Source: Bacillota bacterium (lineage in GTDB: Bacteria > Bacillota > Clostridia > Christensenellales > Aristaeellaceae). From it: a stretch of DNA of 64,000 nucleotides. A program made the translations under genes and the position numbers. Shown here one piece after another: positions 36,607-46,198 of the stretch (position 1 is its first letter; the number at the start of each line of letters is the position of its first letter). The stretch lies in assembly GCA_023398575.1 (NCBI GenBank), contig JAEWSC010000092.1, forward strand, positions 1-64,000, in the 5' to 3' direction. The notes under the pieces are model-generated. The model was not told where the DNA came from, ran no database searches, and saw only the letters and a list, made by a program, of their open reading frames with translations.

Positions 36607-39600
36607 ATGGAATATCACCAGGGTTTGCCCCTCAAACAGGGGCTGTACGATCCAAGGAACGAGCACGACGCCTGCGGCATGGGCTTTGTTGTTCACATCG
36701 GGGGAGAAAAATCCCACGAGATACTGGATGACGCGCTCACGGTTTTAGAAAACCTTAGCCACCGCGGCGCCCACGGCGCAGATGAGCATACCGGCGATGG
36801 GGCCGGCGTGCTGACACAAATACCCCACATCTTTTTTCAGCGGGATTTAAAGACCCAGGGCATCACCCTGCCCGAGGCAGGGCAGTACGGAGTGGGAATG
36901 ATTTTTGCCCACCGGTATGAGGATTTTCGAAAAAAGCAAATGGCCGCCTTTGAGGACATCGTCTTAAGCGAGGGCCAAAGGGTTTTGGGCTGGCGGGAAG
37001 TGCCCATCGACTTTACCACCATCGGTGAAAGCGCCAAGGCCGCGCTGCCGCGCTTTATCCAGGTGTTTATCGGCAAGAGCGACGACTTGGATTGCGGCAT
37101 GGCCTTTGAGCGCAAGCTGTTCTTAATCCGCAAGATGGCCGAAAAAACCATTCCCCAAATGAGCGAGGATTACGGCGGCATCTTCTACTTTTCCAGCCTT
37201 TCTTCCAAGACCATTGTGTACAAGGGCATGCTTACGGCATCGCAATTGCGCAGCTTTTATCTGGACTTGTCGGACCTGGATTATGAAACCGCCTTGGCCA
37301 TGGTTCACTCCCGCTTTTCCACCAACACCTTCCCCAGCTGGGAAAGGGCGCACCCCAACCGGTTTCTGGTGCACAACGGCGAGATTAACACCATCCGCGG
37401 CAATGTGAACTGGATGAAGGCCCGCAAGCGGGACACGGTCTCCCCGCTGTTTGACGACATATCCAAGGTCTGCCCGGTCATTGACGAAACCGGCAGCGAC
37501 TCTTCCATGTTTGACAACTGCCTGGAGTTTTTGTACCTGATGGGCCGGTCGCTGCCCCACGCCGCCATGATGATGATTCCCGAGCCCTGGGAGAAAAACG
37601 AGCTGATGTCCCAGGAAAAGCGGGAATTCTACAAATATCAAAGCTTTCTCATGGAGCCTTGGGACGGCCCTGCCGCCATGGCGTTTTCCGACGGAGATGT
37701 GATTGGCGGCATGCTGGATCGCAACGGCCTGCGCCCTTCCCGCTACTATGTGACCCGGGACAACCGGGTGATCTTGGCCTCCGAGGTTGGCGTGGTGGAT
37801 TTAAAGCCGGAGAACGTGGCCTACAAGGGCCGCCTGGAGCCGGGCAAGATGCTGCTGATCGATACGCAGCAAAAGCGGATTATTTCGGATGAGGAACTCA
37901 AAAGCAGTGTCGCCAGGGAATACCCCTATCAGGAGTGGAACAAGGAGCACATTTTGCCCCTGGAAAGCCTGCCGGCAGCATCCTTTCAGCCGCAGCCGAT
38001 GCCCGAAAATCTTTTGACATTGCAAAAGGCCTTTGGCTATACGTATGAGGATGTGTACAAATTCCTTATGCCCATGGCCATTGCGGGGGAAGACCCGATA
38101 GGCTCCATGGGTATGGATACGCCTCTGGCGGTGCTTTCTGAAAAGCCGCAAATGCTCTACGTTTATTTCAAACAGTTGTTTGCCCAGGTCACCAACCCGC
38201 CCATCGATGGCATTCGCGAGGAGATTGTGACCTCCGCCAGCGTCTTTTTGGGCACCTCCGGTAACCTGCTAAAGCCTGACCAAGCCGAACCTCACAGCCT
38301 GCTCTTGCCCCATCCCATTTTGACCAATGAGCAGTTGGCGGCTATAAAAGGGCTGGCTGGCGGCCATTTCAAAGTTTGTGTGATTTCTCTTCTTTATAAG
38401 ATCAGCGACGGGCCGGGGGCCATGGAAAAAGCGCTGCACATCATTAACCGGCAGGCGGCAAAGGCCATTGCCGAGGGCGCGAACATCCTGGTGCTTTCCG
38501 ACCGGGGCGTAAATGAAGACTACGCGGCGCTGCCGGCGCTGATCGCCTGCTCCGGGCTGCACCACAGCCTGATCCGCCGGGAGATTCGCACCAATGTAGG
38601 CATCGTTTTGGAATCTGCCGAGCCTCGGGAAGTGCATCATTTCTGCACGCTGCTGGGCTATGGCGTGACCGCCATCAACCCCTATCTCGTGTTTGACACC
38701 ATCCGCGATATGGAGGCAAAGGGCCTGCTTTCCGGTATCGACGCCAAAGAGGGCATGGCCCACTATATCAAGGGTACGGTCAAGGGCATATTGAAGGTGC
38801 TGACCAAAATGGGCATCTCCACCATACAAAGCTATCACGGCGCGCAGATTTTTGAGGCGGTGGGCATCTCCCAGGCGGTGATCGACAAATACTTTACCCA
38901 TACGCCCACACGGTTGGAGGGTATCGGCCTGGAGGAAATTCACAAGGAAAATCAACTGCGCCACGAAAGCGCATTCGCTGTCAATTCGCCCTATACTGAT
39001 ACGCTGGAAACCGGCGGCACCTTCCAAAACAAGGCCGACGGTGAGGAGCATTTGTACAACCCCGAAACCATTTATCTCTTGCAAAAGGCCTGCCGCTCAG
39101 GCGATTACAGCCTGTTCAAATCCTTTTCCAAAAAGATCAACGAGGAGCAGCTGGCCACCCTTCGCAGCCTGCTGGACTTTAAATTTATCCCCGGCGAAAC
39201 CATTCCCATTGAGGAAGTGGAGCCGGTGGAGGCAATCGTCAAGCGCTTCAAAACCGGGGCCATGTCCTACGGTTCCATCAGCCGCGAAGCCCACGAGTGC
39301 CTGGCCATTGCCATGAACCGGCTGGGCGGCAAGAGCAACACCGGCGAAGGCGGCGAGGACCCGGAACGCTTTGAAACCATGGAAAACGGCGATTCCAAAA
39401 AGAGCGCCATCAAGCAGGTGGCCTCCGGCCGCTTTGGCGTCACCAGCAATTATCTGGTCAACGCCCGTGAAATTCAAATCAAAATGGCCCAGGGTGCCAA
39501 GCCTGGCGAGGGCGGACAATTGCCTGGCCGCAAGGTATACCCGGCCATTGCCAAAACACGCCATTCCACCCCCGGTGTGGACCTGATTTCGCCTCCGCCG

Positions 39601-41178
39601 CACCATGATATCTATTCCATTGAGGATTTGGCGGAGCTGATTCACGACCTGAAAAATGCCAACCGTGATGCCCGCATCAACGTAAAGCTGGTGTCGGAGG
39701 TGGGCGTTGGCACCATCGCCGCCGGCGTGGCCAAGGGCAAGGCGGATGTGATTTTGATCAGCGGCTATGACGGCGGCACCGGTGCTTCGCCCTTAACCAG
39801 CATCAAGCACGCGGGCCTGCCCTGGGAAATGGGCCTGGCCGAAACCCACCAAACCCTGGTCTTAAACCGCCTGCGGGACAGGGTGATATTGGAGACCGAC
39901 GGAAAGCTGCTGACCGGCCGGGACGTGGTCATCGCCGCCATGCTGGGTGCGGAGGAGTTTGGCTTTGCCACCACGCCTCTCATCGCCCTGGGCTGTGTGA
40001 TGATGCGGGTATGCAACTTAAACACCTGCCCTGTCGGCATCGCCACCCAGGATGAAAACCTTCGCAAATGCTTTACCGGCAAGCCCGAGTATGTGGAAAA
40101 CTTTATGCGCTTTATCGCCAGGGAAATGCGGGAGATCATGTCCCGTCTTGGCATACGCACCATCAATGAGCTGGTGGGCCGCACCGACAAGCTCAAAACC
40201 AAAGAAAACCTGCGCCATTGGAAAGCGAACAAGTTGGACCTGTCGCCCATTCTCTACCAGCCCTACGCGGGGGCGGATGTGGGCCGCTACCACAAGCAGG
40301 ATCAGAAGCACAACCTGGAAAAAAGCCTGGGTATGAAAAAGCTTTTGCGTATGTGCCGTCCGGCGCTGGACAGCGGCACGCCCATTCGGGCCAAGCTGCA
40401 AATCCGCAATGTAGACCGGGTGGTGGGCACCCTGGTGGGCAGCGAGATTTCCAAAAAGTATGGCGAAAAGGGCCTGCCCGCCGACACCATTCACCTAAAG
40501 TTCGTGGGTTCCGCCGGCCAGAGCTTTGGCGCGTTTGCCCCCAAGGGCTTGACCCTGGAATTGGAAGGCGACGCCAACGACTATTTCGGCAAGGGCTTGT
40601 CCGGCGGCAAGATCATCGCCTATCCGCCCAAGGACGCGGGCTTTGCGCCGGAGGAAAACATTCTCATCGGCAACGTGGCCTTCTATGGCGCTACCGAGGG
40701 CGAAGCGTATTTAAGCGGCGTGGCCGGCGAGCGCTTTTGCGTGCGCAACAGCGGCATTTCCGCCGTGGTGGAGGGCGTGGGCGACCACGGCTGCGAGTAT
40801 ATGACCGGCGGCCGCGTGGTGGTGTTGGGCAGTACGGGGCGCAATTTTGCGGCCGGCATGTCCGGCGGCATCGCCTATGTGCTGGATTTTGATCCGGTTT
40901 GCTGCAATAAAGCCATGGTGCTGCTGGAAGATTTCGCATCTGAAAAAGAAAAGCAGCATGTCAAGGAACTGATCGAAAAACATGTGGCCTTAACCGGCAG
41001 CCCGGTGGGAGGAAAGCTGCTTGCCGATTGGGAAGCCTCATCGAAGCGCTTTACCCGCGTGATCCCCAAGGATTACAAGCAGATGATGCAGTATATCGAG
41101 GAAGCAAATGCTTCCGGCTTAACGGGCGATGAAGCCCTGATGGCCGCTTTTGAGCGCGGGGGCAAAGCCAATTCGTAA
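36607..41178 (+). CDS. gltB: Glutamate synthase (NADPH) large subunit
   Basis: 1,523 residues. Begins with a propeptide ending at HDA followed by the catalytic N-terminal cysteine (residue 23, CGMGF) of a class II glutamine amidotransferase. Then a central domain, the FMN-binding synthase domain (AMSYGSISREAHE, GEGGEDPERFE, ISGYDGGTGASPLTSIKHAG), Fe-S cysteines in MRVCNLNTCPVGIA, and the GXGXG domain (GNVAFYGATEGEAY, GDHGCEYMTGG). Transfers the glutamine amide to 2-oxoglutarate. Normally adjacent to gltD, but here separated by about 590 bases of repeats. Its TAA lies inside the first hairpin downstream. Confidence 0.95.
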   Translation: MEYHQGLPLKQGLYDPRNEHDACGMGFVVHIGGEKSHEILDDALTVLENLSHRGAHGADEHTGDGAGVLTQIPHIFFQRDLKTQGITLPEAGQYGVGMIFAHRYEDFRKKQMAAFEDIVLSEGQRVLGWREVPIDFTTIGESAKAALPRFIQVFIGKSDDLDCGMAFERKLFLIRKMAEKTIPQMSEDYGGIFYFSSLSSKTIVYKGMLTASQLRSFYLDLSDLDYETALAMVHSRFSTNTFPSWERAHPNRFLVHNGEINTIRGNVNWMKARKRDTVSPLFDDISKVCPVIDETGSDSSMFDNCLEFLYLMGRSLPHAAMMMIPEPWEKNELMSQEKREFYKYQSFLMEPWDGPAAMAFSDGDVIGGMLDRNGLRPSRYYVTRDNRVILASEVGVVDLKPENVAYKGRLEPGKMLLIDTQQKRIISDEELKSSVAREYPYQEWNKEHILPLESLPAASFQPQPMPENLLTLQKAFGYTYEDVYKFLMPMAIAGEDPIGSMGMDTPLAVLSEKPQMLYVYFKQLFAQVTNPPIDGIREEIVTSASVFLGTSGNLLKPDQAEPHSLLLPHPILTNEQLAAIKGLAGGHFKVCVISLLYKISDGPGAMEKALHIINRQAAKAIAEGANILVLSDRGVNEDYAALPALIACSGLHHSLIRREIRTNVGIVLESAEPREVHHFCTLLGYGVTAINPYLVFDTIRDMEAKGLLSGIDAKEGMAHYIKGTVKGILKVLTKMGISTIQSYHGAQIFEAVGISQAVIDKYFTHTPTRLEGIGLEEIHKENQLRHESAFAVNSPYTDTLETGGTFQNKADGEEHLYNPETIYLLQKACRSGDYSLFKSFSKKINEEQLATLRSLLDFKFIPGETIPIEEVEPVEAIVKRFKTGAMSYGSISREAHECLAIAMNRLGGKSNTGEGGEDPERFETMENGDSKKSAIKQVASGRFGVTSNYLVNAREIQIKMAQGAKPGEGGQLPGRKVYPAIAKTRHSTPGVDLISPPPHHDIYSIEDLAELIHDLKNANRDARINVKLVSEVGVGTIAAGVAKGKADVILISGYDGGTGASPLTSIKHAGLPWEMGLAETHQTLVLNRLRDRVILETDGKLLTGRDVVIAAMLGAEEFGFATTPLIALGCVMMRVCNLNTCPVGIATQDENLRKCFTGKPEYVENFMRFIAREMREIMSRLGIRTINELVGRTDKLKTKENLRHWKANKLDLSPILYQPYAGADVGRYHKQDQKHNLEKSLGMKKLLRMCRPALDSGTPIRAKLQIRNVDRVVGTLVGSEISKKYGEKGLPADTIHLKFVGSAGQSFGAFAPKGLTLELEGDANDYFGKGLSGGKIIAYPPKDAGFAPEENILIGNVAFYGATEGEAYLSGVAGERFCVRNSGISAVVEGVGDHGCEYMTGGRVVVLGSTGRNFAAGMSGGIAYVLDFDPVCCNKAMVLLEDFASEKEKQHVKELIEKHVALTGSPVGGKLLADWEASSKRFTRVIPKDYKQMMQYIEEANASGLTGDEALMAAFERGGKANS

Positions 41179-41365
41179 AAATGACAATGTCATTTTTACG
41201 AGCCTGCACTTTTCGCCTGCGATCCCTTCACCATGCATCGCTGCGCTCACTTGGTAAAGGGATCGGCGGACGGCGAAAAGCGTAAGGAAAGCTTGCTTCG
41301 CAAGCGCCCCGCCCACCCGGCAAAGCCGGGCGAGACGATTACAATGGAAGGGGCTTACCCCTTCC
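41174..41365. repeat. Second array of consecutive hairpins
   Basis: Downstream of gltB: CGTAAAAATGACA palindrome (41174-41200, contains the gltB stop), a long imperfect stem CTTTTCGCC/GGCGAAAAG (41209-41280) with inner CGATCCCTT/AAGGGATCG, GCTTG/CAAGC (41291-41305), CCCGG/CCGGG (41316-41330) and GGAAGGGG/CCCCTTCC (41346-41365). No ORF. Its build resembles the array at 12720-12974. Confidence 0.65.
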
Positions 41366-41464
41366 ATGCATCCCCGAAAATTGTACTTCCTTTTCTATTG
41401 GCGTAGCCTTTCCTACACTTGAGAGGATGTAACTCGGCCTTGAGTAGGCTGAATCACTCATCTT

Positions 41465-41538
41465 TATGAGGTGTCCGAAGGTCCAGGGCGACCGGAAAGC
41501 CCTGGTCGCTTCCGAAGAAGCGAAACTCTATCAAAACC
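41465..41538 (-). repeat. Family 1 repeat, short form without the middle
   Basis: Read on the minus strand it has the left end (TCGCTTC/GAAGCGA hairpin, GCGACCAGGGCTTTCCG) joined almost directly to the right end (CCTTCGGACACCTCAT), lacking the about 110-base middle. Immediately beside the full copy at 41543-41721, in the same orientation. Confidence 0.65.
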
Positions 41539-41542
41539 TTTC

Positions 41543-41721
41543 ATGAGGTGTCCGAAGGTTTCCAAGGGGCTCCAAAGCCGAAGCGCCGCCTGTGGCGGAA
41601 AAAGCGAGGCGAAGGAGGCTGGCGAAACGAGCAATGCGAACGGTAGTGAGCAGTGGGACGATTGAGCCAGATGGGCGGAAAGCCCTTTGGTCGCTTCCTC
41701 AGAAGCGAGATTTTCTCATTA
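41543..41721 (-). repeat. Family 1 repeat, full copy
   Basis: About 179 bases on the minus strand with left hairpin, GCGACCAAAGGGCTTTCCG, CTGGCTCAATCGTC, GCATTGCTCGTTTCGCC, CCGCCACAGGCGG and the right end GGAAACCTTCGGACACC. Together with 41174-41538 it fills the 588-base gap between gltB and gltD; its edge reaches within 46 bases of the gltD start. Confidence 0.75.
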
Positions 41722-41766
41722 GCTAATTATCTCTCCGACCTCACATTTGACATTGAGGTGAATACA

Positions 41767-43251
41767 GTGGCAAAACCCACCGGTTTCCTGGAATACCAGC
41801 GCGTTGGCTACCCCAAGCGCAGCCCTTCAGACCGCCTTGCCGATTGGCAGGAAATCCGCCTGCCCGCCGACCCGGATGTGGTCAAAACCCAGGCGGCCCG
41901 CTGCATGAACTGCGGCATCCCCTTCTGCCATGGCGGTATACTGCTCGCCGGCATGGCCGCCGGCTGCCCGGTGCATAACCTGATTCCCGAATGGAACGAT
42001 CTGGTCTACCGCGGCCAGTGGCACGAGGCCTACCTGCGCCTGCAGCGCACCAACCCCTTCCCCGAGTTCACGGGCCGGGTTTGCCCCGCCCCCTGCGAGG
42101 GCAGCTGCACCGAGGGCTACCATATGGAGGCCGTGACCATCAGCGCCCTGGAATACGAAATCATTGAGCGTGCCTATAAAGAAGGCTGGGTCAAGGCCCA
42201 TGCCATGAGGCCCACCGGCAAAAAAATAGCCGTCGTCGGCTCCGGCCCCGCAGGCTTATCCGCCGCGTATTTTTTGAACTATGTCGGCCATGATGTCACC
42301 GTTTTTGAACGGCAGGATCGGCCCGGCGGGCTGCTCACCTACGGCATCCCCAACATGAAGCTGGATAAGGCCGTGGTGGACCGCCGCATAGCCCTCATGC
42401 AGGAATCAGGCATTCACTTCGCCCTAAACACCGAAGTGGGCCGCGACATCCCCGCTCAACAGCTGCTTTCAGACTTTGACGCAGTGCTGCTCTGCGGCGG
42501 CGCTACCAAGCCCCGGGGCCTGACCGTGCCGGGCAAGGACCTTTCTGGCGTGCACTTTGCGGTAGATTTTTTGACCGCAAACACCAAGCACATTCTGGAT
42601 GGCGCGCTGCCCGAAGGCTACATCAGCGCCAAAGACAAGCATGTCATTATCTTGGGCGGCGGCGATACCGGCACCGACTGTGTAGCCACCTCCCTTCGCC
42701 AGGGCTGCAAAAGCGTGGTGCAGTTCGAGATCATGCCGGAGCCGCCGGAGCACCGCATCGATTCCGACAACCCCTGGCCCGAATGGCCCAAAAAGCTGAA
42801 AGTCGATTACGGCCAGGAGGAAGCCATACACGTCGCCGGCCGCGACCCTCGTCATTACCTCATCAACACCAAAGCGCTCATCGGCGATGCAAGCGGACAC
42901 GTGATAGAAGTACGCACCGTGAACATCACTTGGGTCAAAAATGCCCAGGGCCGCATGATCCCCCAGGAAGTACCCGGCAGCGAAAAAACCTGGCCCGCCG
43001 ATCTCGTGCTCCTGGCCATGGGCTTCCTAGGCCCGGAAGATACCCTTCCCACCGCTCTCACCCTGGACCGGGACGAGCGCAGCAACGTCAAAGCATCCTA
43101 CGGCTCCTTCCAGACCAGCACCGACAAAGTCTTTTCCGCCGGAGATATGCGCCGCGGCCAAAGCCTCGTCGTATGGGCTATTCAGGAGGGCAAGCTCGCC
43201 GCCCGGGAAATCGACAAGTTCCTGACCGGTAAATCGGTGATTGTGGAGTAA
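41767..43251 (+). CDS. gltD: Glutamate synthase (NADPH) small subunit
   Basis: 494 residues. N-terminal Fe-S cysteines (RCMNCGIPFC, GCPVHNLIPEW, CPAPCEGSC), then FAD motif VVGSGPAGLSAAYFL and NADPH motif ILGGGDTGTDCVATSL. Passes electrons from NADPH to GltB. GTG 41767 with GAGGTG upstream and the family start MAKPTGFLEYQRV; the longer frame to 41653 is repeat-derived sequence. Whether it has its own promoter or reads through the repeats from gltB is not clear. Confidence 0.94.
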   Translation: MAKPTGFLEYQRVGYPKRSPSDRLADWQEIRLPADPDVVKTQAARCMNCGIPFCHGGILLAGMAAGCPVHNLIPEWNDLVYRGQWHEAYLRLQRTNPFPEFTGRVCPAPCEGSCTEGYHMEAVTISALEYEIIERAYKEGWVKAHAMRPTGKKIAVVGSGPAGLSAAYFLNYVGHDVTVFERQDRPGGLLTYGIPNMKLDKAVVDRRIALMQESGIHFALNTEVGRDIPAQQLLSDFDAVLLCGGATKPRGLTVPGKDLSGVHFAVDFLTANTKHILDGALPEGYISAKDKHVIILGGGDTGTDCVATSLRQGCKSVVQFEIMPEPPEHRIDSDNPWPEWPKKLKVDYGQEEAIHVAGRDPRHYLINTKALIGDASGHVIEVRTVNITWVKNAQGRMIPQEVPGSEKTWPADLVLLAMGFLGPEDTLPTALTLDRDERSNVKASYGSFQTSTDKVFSAGDMRRGQSLVVWAIQEGKLAAREIDKFLTGKSVIVE

Positions 43252-43267
43252 GAGAATACGAGATGAA

Positions 43268-43309
43268 ATGCGGGGAGGGTTCCTTTTGAAAAAGGAAACC
43301 TCCCCGCAT
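43268..43309 (+). terminator. Hairpin after gltD
   Basis: Stem ATGCGGGGAGG/CCTCCCCGCAT (43268-43278, 43299-43309) continuing inward through TTCCTTTT/AAAGGAA. Very stable but without a following T run. Confidence 0.55.
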
Positions 43310-43486
43310 GTCACTTGAGGCAGACAAAAAGATATTTCCCCATTTAAAAAATGATAGCCAATTTTATTAAGTTACAGTATTATTTTGGTCCACAATAAAT
43401 CAACAAAATCGCACAAGGGAAAAACTACAAAAATAGCGAATGTTTATATGCCACAATTATCCGTCTCTCGCAAAGTATGGTGGCTT

Positions 43487-44752
43487 ATGGAGGACAGAAT
43501 AGTGCTGGAGCTTCAGACTGGTGATTTGCTAGAAAAACGTGCTGATTCTATAATGGAGAAATATGCATTCAAATATGAAAACCTGGTTGCATATAAAGAA
43601 GATGAAGATTATAACGATGAAACATATAGAACAAGGTTTAGGAGAGATAAGGACAGACTACTGTATTCAGAGGCATATCGGCGTTTGCAGAACAAAACAC
43701 AGGTTTTTGCAAATAGCGTAGAGAATTGCGTAAGAACAAGGCTGACACATACACTTGAGGTTCAGCAACTAGCCTCAAGTATTGCAGAAGCTTTATGTGC
43801 TAACAAGGACTTAGCAGAAGCCATTGCTGTTGGGCATGATATTGGTCATACACCTTTTGGGCATGCCGTGGAAAGGGAACTTGACAGTAAACTCAAACTT
43901 AACAATTTGGGCGGATACTCACATGCCATACAAAGTATAAGGTGCGTGTCGTTAGCAAATATTAAAGTAAATTCCGTCGTTCTCGAGGGCATGCTAAAAC
44001 ATGATACTGAGACATTTGTTTTTTCAAGGCTTGGTCAGTTTGAAAAGGGTCAACATGATTGCACAGAGCTTAATCCCTCATGTGCAGGAGGCGTAGAGGC
44101 GCAGATTGTTTTTTGGTCAGATAAGATTGCATATCTTAGCCATGATTGGGAAGATTTTTCGAAGTCAAGCATTTTTCAGAAACTACAAAAGGATAAACTG
44201 CTTGACTGGAAAAAACTAATCGATTTATGGGCTCCTTTACTTAGTCCAAACGGAATTAAGTCGCTTCAAGAGGGAGAGTTGTTTCAAACAAGAGACTTAA
44301 TCAGGACATTAACAACCAATCTAATCAAAAATAGTCAGAATAATTTGGATAAAGTTAATAGCTATTCCGATGTTATAGATTATACGCAGAAGGCATTTGC
44401 TAACGAAATAGGAACGCAGCCATTAGACACAAAACTTCTTAAAAAGGCTTTCAGGAATGGTCTTCTAGTAAACTTTGATAAAAACATTCGTGATGCTATT
44501 ACAGCCGTTAATGAAGAAATTATTGTAAAATACTTTCTTGGATGTTCCGAGGTAGAAAAATCTGATTATAGAGCTAAATGCATTATTGGAAAGTTATTCG
44601 ACGTGTTTTGCGAGAATAGCAAATTACTCCCATCAAAAACACGAAAAATTATTGATGAAGGAAAATATCCAAAGGAGAGGATTGTAGCTGATCATTTGTC
44701 AGGAATGACTGATCAATATGCGGAAAGAATCTATCGAGAATTATTTTTATAG
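43487..44752 (+). CDS. dGTPase-like HD-domain triphosphohydrolase
   Basis: 421 residues from ATG 43487; the frame opens at a TTG 43385 and another ATG is at 43448, and none has a good ribosome site, so the start is uncertain. Family signature FRRDKDRLLYSEAYRRLQNK then KTQVF, and the metal-binding HD set H88 (RTRLTHTLEV), H117-D118 and H121 (VGHDIGHTPFGH). Such enzymes cleave dGTP to deoxyguanosine and tripolyphosphate; some deplete dNTPs in phage defence. Clearly AT-richer than the flanking genes and followed by an overlapping-frame partner of unknown function; probably transferred in. Confidence 0.82.
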   Translation: MEDRIVLELQTGDLLEKRADSIMEKYAFKYENLVAYKEDEDYNDETYRTRFRRDKDRLLYSEAYRRLQNKTQVFANSVENCVRTRLTHTLEVQQLASSIAEALCANKDLAEAIAVGHDIGHTPFGHAVERELDSKLKLNNLGGYSHAIQSIRCVSLANIKVNSVVLEGMLKHDTETFVFSRLGQFEKGQHDCTELNPSCAGGVEAQIVFWSDKIAYLSHDWEDFSKSSIFQKLQKDKLLDWKKLIDLWAPLLSPNGIKSLQEGELFQTRDLIRTLTTNLIKNSQNNLDKVNSYSDVIDYTQKAFANEIGTQPLDTKLLKKAFRNGLLVNFDKNIRDAITAVNEEIIVKYFLGCSEVEKSDYRAKCIIGKLFDVFCENSKLLPSKTRKIIDEGKYPKERIVADHLSGMTDQYAERIYRELFL

Positions 44753-44768
44753 GGTGGAGATTCAGAAA

Positions 44769-45356
44769 ATGAATAAATTGATGGGATTTTTCGAGTTACG
44801 AGAACTAAATATACCAACTATTGATTGGAAAGAATATACTCATGGAACGTACCTTTCCAGTGATATTTTATGGACAGTTAGATCAGCTGTTACTATAGGT
44901 GATGATCTAAATTTACCTCGGAAAGTTGGTGTGACATCCGATGAGGCAATTAGTTTTGCGTCAGGGCTAAAGACTAAATACGGCGATACTATTATGGTGA
45001 TTTATTACCCTTTCTTTATTGCAAGGGCAAGTGGCACGCTCCAATTGTTCGATGATGGATATGTAATAGAGTGCGTCGAAAAGGATCTTTGGAATTTGGT
45101 TTCAGAGTCAAAGTGTGATATGACCATAATAAACAGAAGAAGCGATATAAGGAAGGTTGTCACTAAAGACATACTAATTAATGGTGAACTTGAAGAAATC
45201 CTGTCAGTCGAAAAACAGGTTCGAATAAACTTTAAAAAAGAGCTTGCGTATGGTGAGTCTGTTTTACTTGAATGGAGTTTTGCCTGTAATTGTGATAAAG
45301 ATAGGAACACTGTTGGAAACTCATACCTAGTTTTTTATGAATGTAGAACCATATAA
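44769..45356 (+). CDS. Unknown protein paired with the dGTPase-like gene
   Basis: 195 residues from ATG 44769 (GGTGGAG upstream); starts 16 bases after the dGTPase stop, so co-transcribed. I recognise no family. No signal peptide or membrane helix. Features seen: an N-terminal DWKEYTHGTYLSSDILWTVR, a YPFFIARASGTLQLFDDG segment that could bind a nucleotide or nucleic acid, and a C-terminal CNCDKD. AT-rich like its partner. Could be a regulator or toxin/antitoxin-like partner; no evidence decides. Confidence 0.7.
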   Translation: MNKLMGFFELRELNIPTIDWKEYTHGTYLSSDILWTVRSAVTIGDDLNLPRKVGVTSDEAISFASGLKTKYGDTIMVIYYPFFIARASGTLQLFDDGYVIECVEKDLWNLVSESKCDMTIINRRSDIRKVVTKDILINGELEEILSVEKQVRINFKKELAYGESVLLEWSFACNCDKDRNTVGNSYLVFYECRTI

Positions 45357-45424
45357 TTGATAAGGCTACAGAGTCGGTGAGGAAAGGTTTTTAGTGTTCT
45401 AAAATTTATTAAAATAAAGAGTTT

Positions 45425-45563
45425 GCGCCCGAAGGGCGCTACTAATTTAGAGGCGTTTGTGGGGGTCTGGGGGGAATCGCCGGCCCCCCAGCCCTTTCTG
45501 GTTCTCTTTCGGGACGAAAGAGAACATCTCCTTGCCGGAGGCCAGTTGCTTGCAACTGTGCCG
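45425..45563 (+). repeat. Family 2 repeat, uninterrupted copy
   Basis: 139 bases: GCGCCCGAAGGGCGC hairpin, TAATTTAGAGGCGTTTGTGG, GGGGTCTGGGGGGAATCGCC, then GCCCTTTCTGGTTCTCTTTC with a perfect GTTCTCTTTCG/CGAAAGAGAAC stem (45501-45525), and GGCCAGTTGCTTGCAACTG. Nearly identical to 46199-46443 except for an insert there. The remaining part of the gap 45357-45836 has no feature I can name. Confidence 0.75.
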
Positions 45564-45836
45564 TTTAAGCGCAGAACAGTTGCCGTCGGAATAACGCAAT
45601 TGTACCATTCACAGAAGTATAAATTAGACAACGCTCTGGTGCTTCCACCTCATCCGGCGCTACGCAACACCTTCCCGGGATAGTGAGGGCTCAGCGCGCT
45701 CTTTATCAGTAGAGTAATGCTCCGTTTCCTTGCATTGGTTTCTGCAACCATGTATAATATTGGTAACAACACCCAAGCTGATTACCGGCCTCTTTGCCTT
45801 ACCCCCTTCCCCCTGCCACAGAAAGGAGCCCACTCC

Positions 45837-46151
45837 ATGAACTATTGCGAACATTGCATGCTTTTGACCCCCTCAGACCAGTGCCCAACCTGCGGCGCAT
45901 CCTCCCTGACCGCCCCGGAGGAAGGTCAGCCCTGCTTTCTCATCGAAAAAGAATCCTTATGGAGCGGCATGCTGGCGGATGTATTGGGCCAAAAGAGCAT
46001 TCCATTTTCACAAAAGCCCCTGTTCGGCGCAGGCCTTTCCATGAAGGCTGGCCCGGCCATGGAGCGATACCGTTTCTATGTTCCATTTTCTTTCTACCCT
46101 GCCGCTCAAGAGATTGTGGAAGAATTGTTTGGCGAAACCAACGGGCAATAA
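45837..46151 (+). CDS. Small zinc-ribbon protein with DUF2007-like tail
   Basis: 104 residues, start ATG 45837 with GAAAGGAG upstream. N-terminal Cys4 motif (YCEHC and CPTCG) like a zinc ribbon, then a domain (CFLIEKESLWSGMLADVLGQ, IPFSQKPLFGAGLSM, PFSFYPAAQEIVEELFGE) similar in layout to DUF2007 putative signal-transducing proteins. Function unknown. Lies between two copies of the family 2 repeat. Confidence 0.7.
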   Translation: MNYCEHCMLLTPSDQCPTCGASSLTAPEEGQPCFLIEKESLWSGMLADVLGQKSIPFSQKPLFGAGLSMKAGPAMERYRFYVPFSFYPAAQEIVEELFGETNGQ

Positions 46152-46198
46152 TGCACATAGCATCCTGCCAAAGGTAGAAACATGTTATCTGTTTTTTC

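Noticed and set aside
41653..41766. Upstream extension of gltD starting at 41653
   Set aside because: It is made of repeat sequence, and GTG 41767 has a ribosome site and the family N-terminus.
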